Shown here piece by piece: positions 53,640 to 63,738 of a DNA stretch of 64,000 bases. A program made the translations under genes and the position numbers. A model generated the notes under the pieces. It did not search any database. It saw only the letters and a list, made by a program, of their open reading frames with translations, and was not told the DNA's origin. How positions within the stretch are numbered: the first letter of the stretch is position 1; each line of letters starts with the position of its first letter. Location of the stretch: NCBI RefSeq assembly GCF_003390935.1, contig NZ_QNQZ01000012.1, positions 1 to 64,000 on the forward strand, in the 5' to 3' direction. This DNA comes from Lewinella sp. IMCC34191. GTDB lineage: Bacteria > Bacteroidota > Bacteroidia > Chitinophagales > Saprospiraceae.

Positions 53640-54779
53640 ATGTCCCTTTACCAAGATTTCGTTTACTGGCTGACCACGCAGCCGACCAACTACCTGCTCC
53701 TACTGGCCATCATCGGGCTGCTGTTATTTACGGTGGGGCTTCTCCTGGGTTACCTGCTCCAACGGGGGAAAACCAAGAAGGCGCTGCGCAAACTGACGGC
53801 CGCGGAGCGGGAAAAGGCGGAGCTGCAACAGAAACTATCGGCTGGCGATGAGGAGCAAAAAACACTGGCTCGCCAACTGGTCAAAATTACCACCGAGAAA
53901 GATGAGGTGCTCGTGCAACTCCGGGAAATGCGGGGCAATCTCGAAAAGATCAACGCCGAATCGCAACGCATGCAGGCCACCAACGAACAGCTCGGGGCCA
54001 CGAATCAAAGTTACGCCACGACGATAGAGGATCTCAACGATCAGGTCATTGGCTTGAAAACCCGGAACGAACAGCTACTGCGGGGAAATGGAGCATCCCT
54101 CATCGTTACCGACGGGGAGGGACAGGAGCGGGCCGACGATCGGCTGGCGGCACTGGAACGCCGCCTGGCCATCCTGGAAGATCGCCTTGCCGCACCTGCC
54201 ACCAATGAGGAAGAGCAAATCAATCTGGGTAAACCCCGACATCGGGTACGAATCGGAGCCCCCTCCGGGGAAGATGCTGGTCACCGCGACGATCTTACGC
54301 ACATTAATACCATCGGTCCCTTCAACCAGGAACAGTTAAACGAGGCGGGCATCTACCGCTTCGAGCAAATTGCGGATTGGAGCGACGACGACCTGGACGA
54401 CTACGCCGCCCACATCGGTTACGTGGCCGAGATTATGCGGGAAGAGGACTGGATCGGACAGGCGAGAAGACTCGCGGAAGCAGATGCACCTCAGCCCGCC
54501 AGCCACCGGACGCGCAGTGTGGATGCAAAGGATCTAACCGTCGTCAGCGGTATCGATGCCCAAGTAAGTCAGGTACTGCACGAAGCGGGTGTCCGCGATC
54601 TGCCGACCCTCGCCGCTACGCCCGCCGCCGAGCTTCAGGCCATGCTGGAGCAGGCGGGACGCGGACTGCGCGCACAGCATACGCTGACTTGGCCGGAGCA
54701 GGCAGCTCTGGCGGATGCCGGCGACTGGGATACCCTGGAAGCTTTACAGCAGGAGCTGCGTAGCCGACCTGCCACCTGA
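53640..54779 (+). CDS. Membrane-anchored coiled-coil protein with helix-hairpin-helix-like C-terminus
   Basis: A 379-residue protein. One N-terminal helix (YLLLLAIIGLLLFTVGLLLG, about residues 19-38), a long coiled coil (about 45-145, with KLTAAEREKAELQQKL), a short second coiled region around 160-190, and two C-terminal copies of a helical-hairpin domain: HINTIGPFNQEQLNEAGIYR (about 223-242) and TVVSGIDAQVSQVLHEAGVR (about 301-320), of the kind seen in L21-like/DUF4332 proteins. DNA- or protein-binding role at the membrane is inferred. Confidence 0.7.
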   Translation: MSLYQDFVYWLTTQPTNYLLLLAIIGLLLFTVGLLLGYLLQRGKTKKALRKLTAAEREKAELQQKLSAGDEEQKTLARQLVKITTEKDEVLVQLREMRGNLEKINAESQRMQATNEQLGATNQSYATTIEDLNDQVIGLKTRNEQLLRGNGASLIVTDGEGQERADDRLAALERRLAILEDRLAAPATNEEEQINLGKPRHRVRIGAPSGEDAGHRDDLTHINTIGPFNQEQLNEAGIYRFEQIADWSDDDLDDYAAHIGYVAEIMREEDWIGQARRLAEADAPQPASHRTRSVDAKDLTVVSGIDAQVSQVLHEAGVRDLPTLAATPAAELQAMLEQAGRGLRAQHTLTWPEQAALADAGDWDTLEALQQELRSRPAT

Positions 54780-54791
54780 TCGCCCGCTATT

Positions 54792-57700
54792 CTAGCGAAG
54801 GACCGAAATCTCGCCCCGGTACGTCAGCGTTTCACCGTCGAGGAAGCTTACCTCCACCGTATAGACGTAGAGGCCGGTATTGACCTCCCGGTTATTCTCA
54901 CTCTGGCCGTCCCAGATCACGGTACCGTCCAGACAGTTGACCGGCAGATTCTCAGCCTCGAACATCAGTCCGCCCCAACGGTCGAATATGCGCACCATCG
55001 GTATAGCGGTCACGCCCCGGCAGGCGAAGATGCGGAAGTCCTCGTTTCGCCCGTCTCTATTCGGGCTGAAGGCCGTGGGTATGTAGACATTGCGGTTCGC
55101 GTCGATTTCCACCAGGATGTCCTCGATGGCCTGGCAACCGTTCGGATTGGTGGCCGTGAAGGTGTAGTTGGTATTGCCGAGTGCAAAAACCGTCGGATTG
55201 CGAATGCTGTCGGACGATAGGTACGTATCCGGCGTCCAGGCGTAGGTATAATTGCCCGGCGGGCTCACCAGGGGGTTAAGTTGGACCAGGCTATCACCAA
55301 GTTCCACGATGATTCGGTTGGGCAAGTCGATTGTCACCTCCTCGGGCTCGTCGATAGAGAAAAACTGCTCGGCGGTACAGCCCACGGAGTCGAAGACGGT
55401 CACCGTGAGCTCACCCGCGAAAGCCACCCCCGGATTGCGAATCGGGATCAGGAAACCGTCGTTGTTCAGCATGTAGGTGAAGTCATCGATATCCGATGCC
55501 TGCCCGCCAAAGGCCGTGTCGATCATAACGGAAGTGGTTTCTCCGAAGCATAAAGGCTCTTGGATGTTTTCCACGGCGAAGGTGATCGGCTGCGGTTCGA
55601 TGACGGTGTAGACCAGGCTATCCTGACAACCCTCCACGTCGGTTACGGTAACGCCGTACGTACCCGGAGCCAGACCGTTAGCTACGCCGTCGTCGTTATC
55701 GGAGACGTTGGAAGTCCACTGGTAGGGATTATCGGGAAAGGCATTGTTGTTGTTACTGCTCACGAAGACCGCGAGCCGGCCATCCTCGTCGCCGTTACAG
55801 GTGACGGTCGGCGTGGTTAGGTCCGTGTCGATGGACAAGACAAGGGCGTCCGGTTCCAGGATTGTCACCTGTTGGGTCGGAGCGATGCAGCCGTTGGCGT
55901 CCGTAATGTTGACTTCGTAGGTACCGGCCCCCACGCCACTGATGGTATTGCCGGTCTCGGGGCGGGCCGTCCAATTGAAGGTATAACCGGGGGTTCCGCC
56001 CGCTACATTTACCGTGGCGCTACCATTTTGTTGGCCGTTGCAGTTGGCGTTATCAATTACCGGAGCAGGAAATGCAAAGTCGGGGGGACTGGGGATCGTA
56101 TCCGTAAACTGTTGCGGGCACAGGCCATCCGTGACGGTTACGGTGATGGGCCCCCGTGGCAAATCAATGACGGTGGCGTTCGACCGGCTGAGGGTGGTAT
56201 CTCCGTTCGACCAGTAGAAGTCAAAGGTCGGCGTGGTGCCATCGGTCAGGCGCGCCGAGAAGGTCGCGGAGCCGTCCGTGGTCGACTCGTCCGGGCAGCT
56301 CACCGGTACCAGGCTGGTAAAGTCACCCGTAATGCCGATCGGCTCCTCCAGCACGAAGGTGGTGTCGAAGGCCGGTTGGCAGTTATTCGCGTCGGTGATC
56401 GTCACGCTGTAGGTGCCGGCACTGAGTCCGTTCACGTTACTCGCGGTAGTACTCACGCCGTCGATGGACCAGTCGTAGCGGTAGGGGCGCGTTCCACCGG
56501 ATGGGTAGAGGAAAATGCTGCCGTTATCGTCGCCCAGGCAGACCGGGGAGATGACGTTAGCGCTATCCAAAGCGACGAGGCCGGGGCTGGCCACCTCGCC
56601 GATGGCCTGGGATACGCAGTTGTTGGTGATGGTCGCTTCGAACAGGTAGAAGCCAACCTCCAGGTCCGCGCTGGTTCGTACGCCGATGTCGACCTGATCG
56701 CCTATGGTGCCGTCATCGTTCAGGCGGTACCAGACCGTTTCCGTTATGTCCTCTCCGGCCGGCGGGGTTACGTCGGCAAAGAGCTGTCCGTCGCTGCTGT
56801 CGGTACAGGAAACCGAATCGGTCTGGATGGGCGCGATAAAGGCCCGCGGTGGTGACGTAATACGGAAGGTGGTAGAATCCACGCAGCCACGGGCATCCGT
56901 GAGGATGAGGACGTAATTCGTATCCGGCTGTAGGTCGCCGATGAAGTTCGTGTCCACTACCAGGCTATCGAAGGTCATCAGGCTGTCGACCGGGTCGGGC
57001 AGGCTGTCGTTGCGGAAGCGAAAGGTGTAGGGGGCCGTACCGCCGCTCGCCACTACCGTCGCCGTTCCGAAGGTGTCCGGGCAGGCGAAGTTGGTGATGA
57101 TCAGGTCCTCGATGAAGAGGCTATCGGGCTCGACGATCTCGAAGGTATCGGTGGTTACACAAACGGCGGGGTCCTGGTCGCGGACGGTAATGAGGTAGGT
57201 ACCTTCCGTGAGGTTGTCGTAAACCAGGGGATTACCTACCGGGATGTTCGTAAAGTCTTGAATAACCGTACCATCTAACGAGGACAGCCGCGATTCGAAC
57301 GGCGGCGTAGCACCCCGCGTACCTACCACGCTTCCGCTCACGGATAAACGGCCGTCTACCTCACCAAAGCAGCTAATGTTGCTGACGTCGACGACCGGAA
57401 CGATTTCCTTATCGGTCTGAATTACGAATTCCCCCTCCAAAGCGCTCGAGGAGCAGCCCACGGAGTCGGTGGCGATTACGGTATAGGTTCCGGGTTCCAG
57501 GTCGGCCCGGTTGACGGTCCGGCCGGTAAGGGTTACGCCGTCAGAGAATTCGAAAGTGTATCCGGCCGCTCCGGGTACGCCGCCACGGGCTTCCAGCGTA
57601 ACGGTACCATCGGCTGAACCCCGACACGAAGCGTCGTCGGTGGCCGGGGTACCGGCAATGATCACCTCACTGCGTGCTACCAGGCGGAACGATTCCGAAG

Positions 57701-59246
57701 GTTCCTGGCAGTTCGTGGTGTTGTTGGTAACCGTGACCGAATAGAGGTCGCCCGGCGTAACGTTGCGAATGGTATCGCCCGTCTCGCCGGTGCTCCATAG
57801 CACCGTGTAGCCATTTTCGGTGGGGTTCGTGATGATGCTCGAACCGGCGTTGATGTTGATCCGCACGGTGAGGGCATAATCGATACCACCGGCACACGAT
57901 CCGTCGGTCACGTCCACGATGAAGGGAATGAATTGGTCGTCCTCATCAACGAATAAAAGCCGGGGGTTGGAGTTGACGACGGTGCCGCTAGCGTCCGTGG
58001 CCTCGATCTGGTAATTGCCGCCGGCGAGGTTGTCAAAAACGATGGCACCACCGTCGGTGGCCACCGTCAGGGTTTGCAGGAGGTTGCCGCCGCCGGAAAT
58101 CAGGCGAACGGTGTAGGGAGCGGTCCCGCCGCTCACCGAAGCGGTCAGCATGCCGTCGGCCTCTCCGGGGCAGCTCACGGCCGTAATCTGTACCGTGCCC
58201 ACAGTCAGCGAATTGGATGGCGGGGGCGTGGTACAGGCGGCGGTGTGATTAACCGTCTCCAAAACACCGCAGCCGATGCCGTCCTCGATGATGATGTCGT
58301 ATATGCCGGGCTCGGGTACGCTATAGGTTACGGCGTCTCCGTTTGCTGGATTGCCGGAAGTGATGCTACCGGTTGCCCCGGATACCTGATTTTCAATCCT
58401 GATATTGTACTCCCGTGTAGCCCGCAATTCGCTGATGCCGCCGGATATATCGAAGCTTCCGAAGCAGTCGGTAGTGCTCTGAACGGCGTTTTGGACTTCG
58501 ATTGGATTGAGGAATCCGAGCGCGACGTACTGATCCGTGCGGACATTCAGGCACTGTTCGCCGGTACCGGGCGTGTTTTCAAATAGGTACGATCCGTCCG
58601 GCCGAATGCCATTTACGGCTATCGGTGCCACATAAACCACCACCGGACCCGGGTCGCCACTCGGGGTGGGGAAATTTTCCTGTACGAACGGGGGATTAAT
58701 GTTTTCAACTCGGAGATCGTAGTTGCCACCCGCAAAATCGACCGGGTTTGCTATCAGGGTAGTATCGCCGTTGAAGGGGGGCAGTCCGTTATCGAAGTTG
58801 CTTGGGTCACTGTAGAGATCGGCCACCGTTGGGCCGCTTTCGGTGGGGGGGGCCTTGTACAAGGCCCAAGCAACACCCGGAGGAGTGGCCGGATTGGGAT
58901 CGTCGGGCACGATGACCGCCGAACTTTCATCGTGGTCTATCGTCAGTTCATCGCCGCGGCAAAGAAAAATGGTGTCGGAAGGAGAGGCCGTATAGGGAGC
59001 GGTTCCGCCAGGGGCAACCCCACCTAGACTATTATTCGCTAAATTGACGTTAGTGAAGCCAGCAATGTTCCCCGCGTCCGAGTTACAGGCGGCCTTGGCT
59101 AGCGCGGTCTTTCCCGCTGCGTTTCCGTCCTGGACAATTGGCGCGAGACGAAACTGAGCGGAGACCGAGTTACTTGCCGTCATCACGCCTCCTACCATCA
59201 AAATGACGTAAAGGAAGCGTTGCAGGCGTGTTGGTGTGATGTTCAT
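54792..59246 (-). CDS. Giant SprB-repeat surface protein with type B T9SS sorting domain
   Basis: About 1484 residues from MNITPTRLQRFLYVILM (start 59246); an upstream frame to 59336 lacks a signal-like N-terminus. After the signal peptide, about ten SprB-type repeats follow, each with a C-x-G-x2-[DN]-G core and GGTxPYxF, for example VSCPGEADGMLTASVSGGTA and ANCNGQQNGSATVNVAGGTP. The end is a CHU_C domain (YIPTAFSPNRDGRNEDFRIF). Exported by T9SS and displayed on the surface as an adhesin, possibly moved by the gliding machinery. The neighbouring genes are PorT-like and gldB. Confidence 0.9.
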   Translation of the reverse strand: MNITPTRLQRFLYVILMVGGVMTASNSVSAQFRLAPIVQDGNAAGKTALAKAACNSDAGNIAGFTNVNLANNSLGGVAPGGTAPYTASPSDTIFLCRGDELTIDHDESSAVIVPDDPNPATPPGVAWALYKAPPTESGPTVADLYSDPSNFDNGLPPFNGDTTLIANPVDFAGGNYDLRVENINPPFVQENFPTPSGDPGPVVVYVAPIAVNGIRPDGSYLFENTPGTGEQCLNVRTDQYVALGFLNPIEVQNAVQSTTDCFGSFDISGGISELRATREYNIRIENQVSGATGSITSGNPANGDAVTYSVPEPGIYDIIIEDGIGCGVLETVNHTAACTTPPPSNSLTVGTVQITAVSCPGEADGMLTASVSGGTAPYTVRLISGGGNLLQTLTVATDGGAIVFDNLAGGNYQIEATDASGTVVNSNPRLLFVDEDDQFIPFIVDVTDGSCAGGIDYALTVRININAGSSIITNPTENGYTVLWSTGETGDTIRNVTPGDLYSVTVTNNTTNCQEPSESFRLVARSEVIIAGTPATDDASCRGSADGTVTLEARGGVPGAAGYTFEFSDGVTLTGRTVNRADLEPGTYTVIATDSVGCSSSALEGEFVIQTDKEIVPVVDVSNISCFGEVDGRLSVSGSVVGTRGATPPFESRLSSLDGTVIQDFTNIPVGNPLVYDNLTEGTYLITVRDQDPAVCVTTDTFEIVEPDSLFIEDLIITNFACPDTFGTATVVASGGTAPYTFRFRNDSLPDPVDSLMTFDSLVVDTNFIGDLQPDTNYVLILTDARGCVDSTTFRITSPPRAFIAPIQTDSVSCTDSSDGQLFADVTPPAGEDITETVWYRLNDDGTIGDQVDIGVRTSADLEVGFYLFEATITNNCVSQAIGEVASPGLVALDSANVISPVCLGDDNGSIFLYPSGGTRPYRYDWSIDGVSTTASNVNGLSAGTYSVTITDANNCQPAFDTTFVLEEPIGITGDFTSLVPVSCPDESTTDGSATFSARLTDGTTPTFDFYWSNGDTTLSRSNATVIDLPRGPITVTVTDGLCPQQFTDTIPSPPDFAFPAPVIDNANCNGQQNGSATVNVAGGTPGYTFNWTARPETGNTISGVGAGTYEVNITDANGCIAPTQQVTILEPDALVLSIDTDLTTPTVTCNGDEDGRLAVFVSSNNNNAFPDNPYQWTSNVSDNDDGVANGLAPGTYGVTVTDVEGCQDSLVYTVIEPQPITFAVENIQEPLCFGETTSVMIDTAFGGQASDIDDFTYMLNNDGFLIPIRNPGVAFAGELTVTVFDSVGCTAEQFFSIDEPEEVTIDLPNRIIVELGDSLVQLNPLVSPPGNYTYAWTPDTYLSSDSIRNPTVFALGNTNYTFTATNPNGCQAIEDILVEIDANRNVYIPTAFSPNRDGRNEDFRIFACRGVTAIPMVRIFDRWGGLMFEAENLPVNCLDGTVIWDGQSENNREVNTGLYVYTVEVSFLDGETLTYRGEISVLR

Positions 59247-59373
59247 AAGCATAGAAAGGGTAAAGCCGCCGGGGGCATCTGGCGGGTGCAACTCCGTAGC
59301 AACGTCGGTTTTTGGGAAATCATTGCACCTGCGCACCGCCGCAATTGATTAATGTCGCCAATAGGCGAATGGG

Positions 59374-60132
59374 CTAAAACATGATGCCCAGGATAATCAC
59401 GATGTTTTTGAGCTTGGCGCTGCTGCTGTCCTCACCCGCCGAACGGCCGCTGCGCATAACCTCCGTGTTTTTGTCGGTGGTCACGTCCAGGAAGCCGGAC
59501 TGGAAGCCGATCCCGCCAACCAGCGAAGAAGTCGTCGAGATGGCGTACTCGACACCACCGGCGAATCCCCAGCTCAAATTCAGCGGGTTGACCTCGGATC
59601 CGATCTTGAAGTTTTCACTGCGGTCGATACCGGGCACGCCTTCCAGGCTGCCCTTGGAACTGGTGTTGATGCCCAGCGCAAGGGAGGGGCGTACGAAGTA
59701 GCGGATGTAGCCGAACTCCCGGGTACGCAGCGTGAGTCCCAGGGGAATCTCGACGTACTGCAAGGAATAGTCGAAGGTCGCGCCCGTCAGGCTTTCGCGG
59801 CTCGGGGGGGTGGGGAAGGTTTCGTCCAGCGATTCCCGCCAGATGTCCACGTAGTCGAAGCCGTTGTCGCTGTCATCGTACCGTAGCGCTCCGCCGGAGC
59901 CGAAGTGAATGTTCAGGCCCGTATGAATGCTGTAGTTGTCCTGAAAGTAGTATTCGGCCATCAGGCCCAATTTTAGCCCCAGATTCGTACCGTCGCTCTC
60001 GATCAGGTTGTTGTCGGTGGTAAGGTAGCTGAAGGTCGGGCTCAGCTGAATACCCAGTTGGATGGGATTGTACTGGGCCGCGGCGGTCAGGGATGACAAC
60101 AGGAAGAGGCAAGAGAGGATACGCTTATTCAT
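59374..60132 (-). CDS. PorT-like outer membrane beta-barrel protein
   Basis: A 252-residue protein starting MNKRILSCLFLLSSLTAAAQ. The barrel text is typical of the PorT/OMP_b-brl_2 family: NPIQLGIQLSPTFSYL, LGLKLGLMAEYYFQDNYSIH, YVEIPLGLTLRTREFGYIRY, and WGFAGGVEYAISTTSSLVGG, ending NIVIILGIMF with a terminal aromatic residue. Candidate accessory of the type IX secretion system, divergent from gldB with 65 bases between starts. Confidence 0.82.
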   Translation of the reverse strand: MNKRILSCLFLLSSLTAAAQYNPIQLGIQLSPTFSYLTTDNNLIESDGTNLGLKLGLMAEYYFQDNYSIHTGLNIHFGSGGALRYDDSDNGFDYVDIWRESLDETFPTPPSRESLTGATFDYSLQYVEIPLGLTLRTREFGYIRYFVRPSLALGINTSSKGSLEGVPGIDRSENFKIGSEVNPLNLSWGFAGGVEYAISTTSSLVGGIGFQSGFLDVTTDKNTEVMRSGRSAGEDSSSAKLKNIVIILGIMF

Positions 60133-60197
60133 TCGGTAATAATTGGGTATGCTAATCGTTGTCAAACGAGCGTGTTCACCCGGTGTTTATATATTCG

Positions 60198-61259
60198 ATG
60201 AAAGTTAGCCTCACCTCCGTCCTTCTTTACTGCTTGGTCTGCTTCCTGTCAGCTTGTACCCCCGATGAGCCGCCTCCCCCCGACGTCAGCGATATTTCCG
60301 TCGATCTTGAGGTCCTCCGCTTCGACCGGGAGATCGCCGAATTGGATACTACCCGGCTCGGGGAGGAGCTACAGCGGCTCGACCAATCTTACGGGAGCTT
60401 CTCCGACGTCTACTTCACCCACCTGGTGCCCGTGCGGCGTGGGGATTTCAGTCCGGCGGAGGGCGAGCGCGTCCTGCAGGCCTACCTCGAGTACCCGCTC
60501 ACCCACTTCGTGGATTCCCTCGTGGCCGAGCGATTTCCGGCGGGACAGGCGGGCGGCGGCGCGCAGGTAAAGGAGATGATCGGGAACCTGGAACAGTCGC
60601 TGCGCTACTACCAACATTACCTCCCTGACGCCCCCGTACCCGACACGCTCGTACTGTACGACACCCACTTCGAACTGGCCGCCTTCCTCTACGGCGACGG
60701 CGAGCTGGCCGCCGGCCTGGATTTCTTTCTCGGTCCCGACTTTGACTACTCCCAGGTCAACCCCGAAGAACCCATCTTCTCCAACTACCTGGCCGAAAGC
60801 TATACGCCCGCCCACTTCACCGGCAAACTGCTGCGCGTCCTCCTCGAGGACCGCTACCCACCGCCCCGCACCGGCCGGATGATCGACTACCTCCTCTACG
60901 AAGGCAAGAAACTCTACCTCCTGGAGCACCTGATGCCCGAAACGGACGACCGGATCGTCTACGAGGTCACCGCCGAGCAGATGGACTGGCTGCGGGAAAA
61001 CGAAACGCCCATCTATGCCTACCTACAGCGCGAGGAGCTGCTGTTCACTACCGACGTCAACATGATCAATAAGTACACCCGTCCGGCACCCTATACGCCG
61101 GGCATGCCCCAGGAGTCGCCCGGCGGCGCGGTCAATTACCTGGGCCGGCAGATCGTAGGTGCCTACCTGCAACAGCATCCGGAGGTGACCCTACCCGAGC
61201 TGATGGCGATGGAGGACGGGCAGGCTATTCTGCGGGGGGCTCGGTATAAGCCTAGGTAG
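60198..61259 (+). CDS. gldB: Gliding motility lipoprotein GldB
   Basis: A 353-residue lipoprotein starting MKVSLTSVLLYC with lipobox CFLSAC. Family text: DLEVLRFDREIAELDTT, SDVYFTHLVPV, LPDAPVPDTLVLYDTHFELA-like stretch, DFFLGPDFDYSQ and LIYEGKKLYLLEHLMP-like text near residue 235. Required for gliding in Flavobacterium. A coding copy of the dispersed motif (60547-60570) lies within GQAGGGAQVKE. The start at 60159 would precede the lipoprotein signal and is rejected. Confidence 0.9.
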   Translation: MKVSLTSVLLYCLVCFLSACTPDEPPPPDVSDISVDLEVLRFDREIAELDTTRLGEELQRLDQSYGSFSDVYFTHLVPVRRGDFSPAEGERVLQAYLEYPLTHFVDSLVAERFPAGQAGGGAQVKEMIGNLEQSLRYYQHYLPDAPVPDTLVLYDTHFELAAFLYGDGELAAGLDFFLGPDFDYSQVNPEEPIFSNYLAESYTPAHFTGKLLRVLLEDRYPPPRTGRMIDYLLYEGKKLYLLEHLMPETDDRIVYEVTAEQMDWLRENETPIYAYLQREELLFTTDVNMINKYTRPAPYTPGMPQESPGGAVNYLGRQIVGAYLQQHPEVTLPELMAMEDGQAILRGARYKPR

Positions 61260-61298
61260 AAGGGTGATTTACGATTGACAATTCACGAATTACGATTG

Positions 61299-61640
61299 GG
61301 CTGCCGCAAGTGGCAGCTCGCTCCGCTCGTTACGGCTTGCCACGGACACCCTCAACCGGGGTATTCGGCCCTGGAAGGGACGCTTTCAACTGAGCGAGGT
61401 CTGTAGGGAGCGCACGCGACCGGAGGGCCTCGCGGGTTGATTTACGATTTGGCTGCCGCAAGTGGCAGCTCGCTCCGCTCGTTACGGCTTGCCAGGGACA
61501 CCCTCAACCGGGGTATTCGGCCCTGGAAGGGAAGCTTTCAACTGAGCGAGGTCTGTAGGGAGCGCACGCGACCGGAGGGCCTATCGGGTTGATTTACGAT
61601 TTACGATTGGGCTACCGCACGGGGATGCTCGCCTGTGGCT
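61299..61640. repeat. Two direct copies of a 152 bp repeat plus a partial third
   Basis: Copies at 61299-61450 and 61451-61602 differ at a few positions; a shorter variant starts at 61609. Each begins GGCTGCCGCAAGTGGCAGCT and contains GTGGCAGC/TTGCCAC able to form a hairpin; TTACGATT runs separate the copies. The partial copy contains GGGGATGCTCGCCTGTGGC, matching the core of the 18656-18962 repeat. From 61641 to 61933 I see no feature. Confidence 0.8.
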
Positions 61641-61933
61641 CGTTTTACACCGCAGAAGTTGCCTGGAGATGAGGGAGTAAACGAATGGGGAAGGGTAAAT
61701 CTCTGTGGCACCTCTGTGATGCACGCAGTGCCGTCTGAATTCTGCAAGTATTTCAAACAGGTTTCCGCGACAATTGGTGTCCCGCTGTGCCTTTGCGGTT
61801 AAGTGATCGTCGCGCAGCGATTCCTGCGCCTACAAATTCACCTAACGGCACCACCCGGTTGCGACGAAAAAGCAAAAACCCCGATTACCCATATACTGTT
61901 AGGTGGAAGCAAACTAACCGCAAAATCACAGCT

Positions 61934-62890
61934 ATGTCCGTTTCCGCCTCCCGTACCATACCCCTAGTCAACCTGAGCCAGTTTGAGAAAGGCGATAAAG
62001 AACAGCGCCAGGCGTTCGTCCAGGAACTGGGTACGGCCTTCCATAATATCGGTTTTGTAGGGGTGACGGGGCACGGCATCAGTAAAGACCTGATTGATGA
62101 CTTCTACGTGGCCGCCAAGAAATTCTTCGCGCTGCCCGTGGAAACCAAGCGGAAGTACGAAGTAGAAGGGGCCGCCGGACAGCGGGGCTATACGTCCTTC
62201 GGTAAAGAACATGCGAAGCAGTCGCAGGTAGCCGATCTGAAAGAATTTTACCAGATCGGCCAGGAGATCAAGGACCGGAGCAGTAACCTGTTCGTCCCCA
62301 ACCCGGAAGTGACCGAAGTGCCGGACTTTATGTCGCTCGGTACGCAGCTGTACCGTTCCTTCGAGGCGGCGGGGGGAAGCCTGCTACGGGCCATCGCGCT
62401 CTACCTCGGGCGGGAGGAAAAATACTTCGACCAGTTCCTGGAAGATGGTATGAGCATCCTGCGGGCCATTCACTACCCGCCCATCACGCAGGAGCCGAAG
62501 AGTGCCATCCGTGCGGAACAGCACGAGGACATCAACCTGATCACGCTGTTGGTCGGCGCCAGTGCCGGCGGGCTTGAGCTACAGAACACCGCGGGGGAAT
62601 GGCAGGAGATCGTTCCCGAAAACGACGAGATCGTCATCAACGTGGGTGATATGCTGCAGCGATTGACGAATAACTACCTGAAGTCGACGACCCACCGCGT
62701 AGTTAACCCACCCCGGGAGCAGTGGCACGAGCCGCGTTTATCTATTCCCTTCTTTTTGCACCCCCGGCCCGATATGCGCCTTGACGTGCTGCCGAGCACG
62801 GTGACGGCCGATCGGCCCATCGCCTACGAACCCATTACCGCGGGTGAGTACCTGGACGAGCGGCTGCGGGAGATCGGTTTGAAGAAGTAG
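61934..62890 (+). CDS. 2-oxoglutarate/Fe(II) oxygenase, isopenicillin-N-synthase type
   Basis: A 318-residue protein starting MSVSASRTIPLVNLSQF. N-terminal DIOX_N domain with FHNIGFVGVTGHGIS (about residues 38-52); iron ligands in EQHEDINLITLL (H-x-D, about 197-208) and THRVVNPP (about 255), and the 2OG-binding RLSIPFF (about 272). Hydroxylates or oxidises a small molecule; substrate unknown. Complete and highly conserved in marine bacteria. Upstream frame from 61787 is repeat-derived. Confidence 0.9.
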   Translation: MSVSASRTIPLVNLSQFEKGDKEQRQAFVQELGTAFHNIGFVGVTGHGISKDLIDDFYVAAKKFFALPVETKRKYEVEGAAGQRGYTSFGKEHAKQSQVADLKEFYQIGQEIKDRSSNLFVPNPEVTEVPDFMSLGTQLYRSFEAAGGSLLRAIALYLGREEKYFDQFLEDGMSILRAIHYPPITQEPKSAIRAEQHEDINLITLLVGASAGGLELQNTAGEWQEIVPENDEIVINVGDMLQRLTNNYLKSTTHRVVNPPREQWHEPRLSIPFFLHPRPDMRLDVLPSTVTADRPIAYEPITAGEYLDERLREIGLKK

Positions 62891-62922
62891 CCACCAACCG
62901 GTCCGCTTCCGGTGATCGTTGC

Positions 62923-63738
62923 TTAGGATCCTACTCCGGCGACCTTTCCCGGTTTGCCCTGTCGTTTACTATTCTTTTGCCGCTTAGCCTTTGGGTTCTT
63001 CTCTGATGGTGCCCTAGCCGGTTGGCTTTCAGTCTTGGGTGCCTCCGTATCCGCAAGTACGGGTTGTATCTCGCGTGTGGCTACCGGTCGCCCGGCTTTG
63101 ACTTGCGGCGTCCGTACGGCGAAGATCGCCAGGCCCTTTTCCCTTGCGGAGAGGAAGGGTTCCAGGATGATGGGCTTCAGTAGCTCCTGGGAGGGCAGGT
63201 ATGTGGGCCAGTCCCAGGTATTCACGTAGAAAAGCACCTGTAGCTGACGGCAAAAGCGATCTAACTCTTCATCCGCCAGAATGAGGTAGTCGGTAGGTTT
63301 CTTGTAGAGCAGGTCGGTCAGGCCGCCAAACCATCCTTTCGGTGCGTCTTGCAGACCGTAGCGTCGCCCGTCCCCGGCGAAGGCAGTAAAGATGCTGGAA
63401 TCCTTGCCGTTACGGTCGAGGTAAAAGCGGAGCAGGTTTTGCCAGTTTTCCGCCGAGCCGGGCGTCTCGCTTTCCGCTTCGGCGGGCATGACGTCGCGGA
63501 CGTAGAGCCGGACATAGGCGTCCAGTAATTTCCAGTGTTTCTTCGGCAGCGTATTGTAATCGAAGTTGCCTTTAAGGAGAATATCCTGCACCTCGGGGGT
63601 CAGCACTTTTCGTTCGGGGCGGTCTCCCTGCGGATCCGAGAGGAAGTTACGCAGTCTACTGACACCGATATGGGGGTCAAAAGCTCCCTTTTCAAAGCGG
63701 GCGTAATCGAAGGAGTACAGGGACCAGGAGGTAGTCAT
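62923..63738 (-). CDS. Hypothetical protein with basic C-terminal tail
   Basis: A 271-residue protein starting MTTSWSLYSFDYARFEKG; extension to 63798 would add a poor-looking Cys/Arg-rich part. The first about 200 residues are Trp/Tyr-rich and look globular (SRLRNFLSDPQGDRPERKVL, DYLILADEELDRFCRQLQVL, FYVNTWDWPTYLP). The last about 55 are low-complexity Lys/Pro/Arg (EKNPKAKRQKNSKRQGKP), probably disordered and nucleic-acid-binding. No family recognised. Confidence 0.6.
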   Translation of the reverse strand: MTTSWSLYSFDYARFEKGAFDPHIGVSRLRNFLSDPQGDRPERKVLTPEVQDILLKGNFDYNTLPKKHWKLLDAYVRLYVRDVMPAEAESETPGSAENWQNLLRFYLDRNGKDSSIFTAFAGDGRRYGLQDAPKGWFGGLTDLLYKKPTDYLILADEELDRFCRQLQVLFYVNTWDWPTYLPSQELLKPIILEPFLSAREKGLAIFAVRTPQVKAGRPVATREIQPVLADTEAPKTESQPARAPSEKNPKAKRQKNSKRQGKPGKVAGVGS

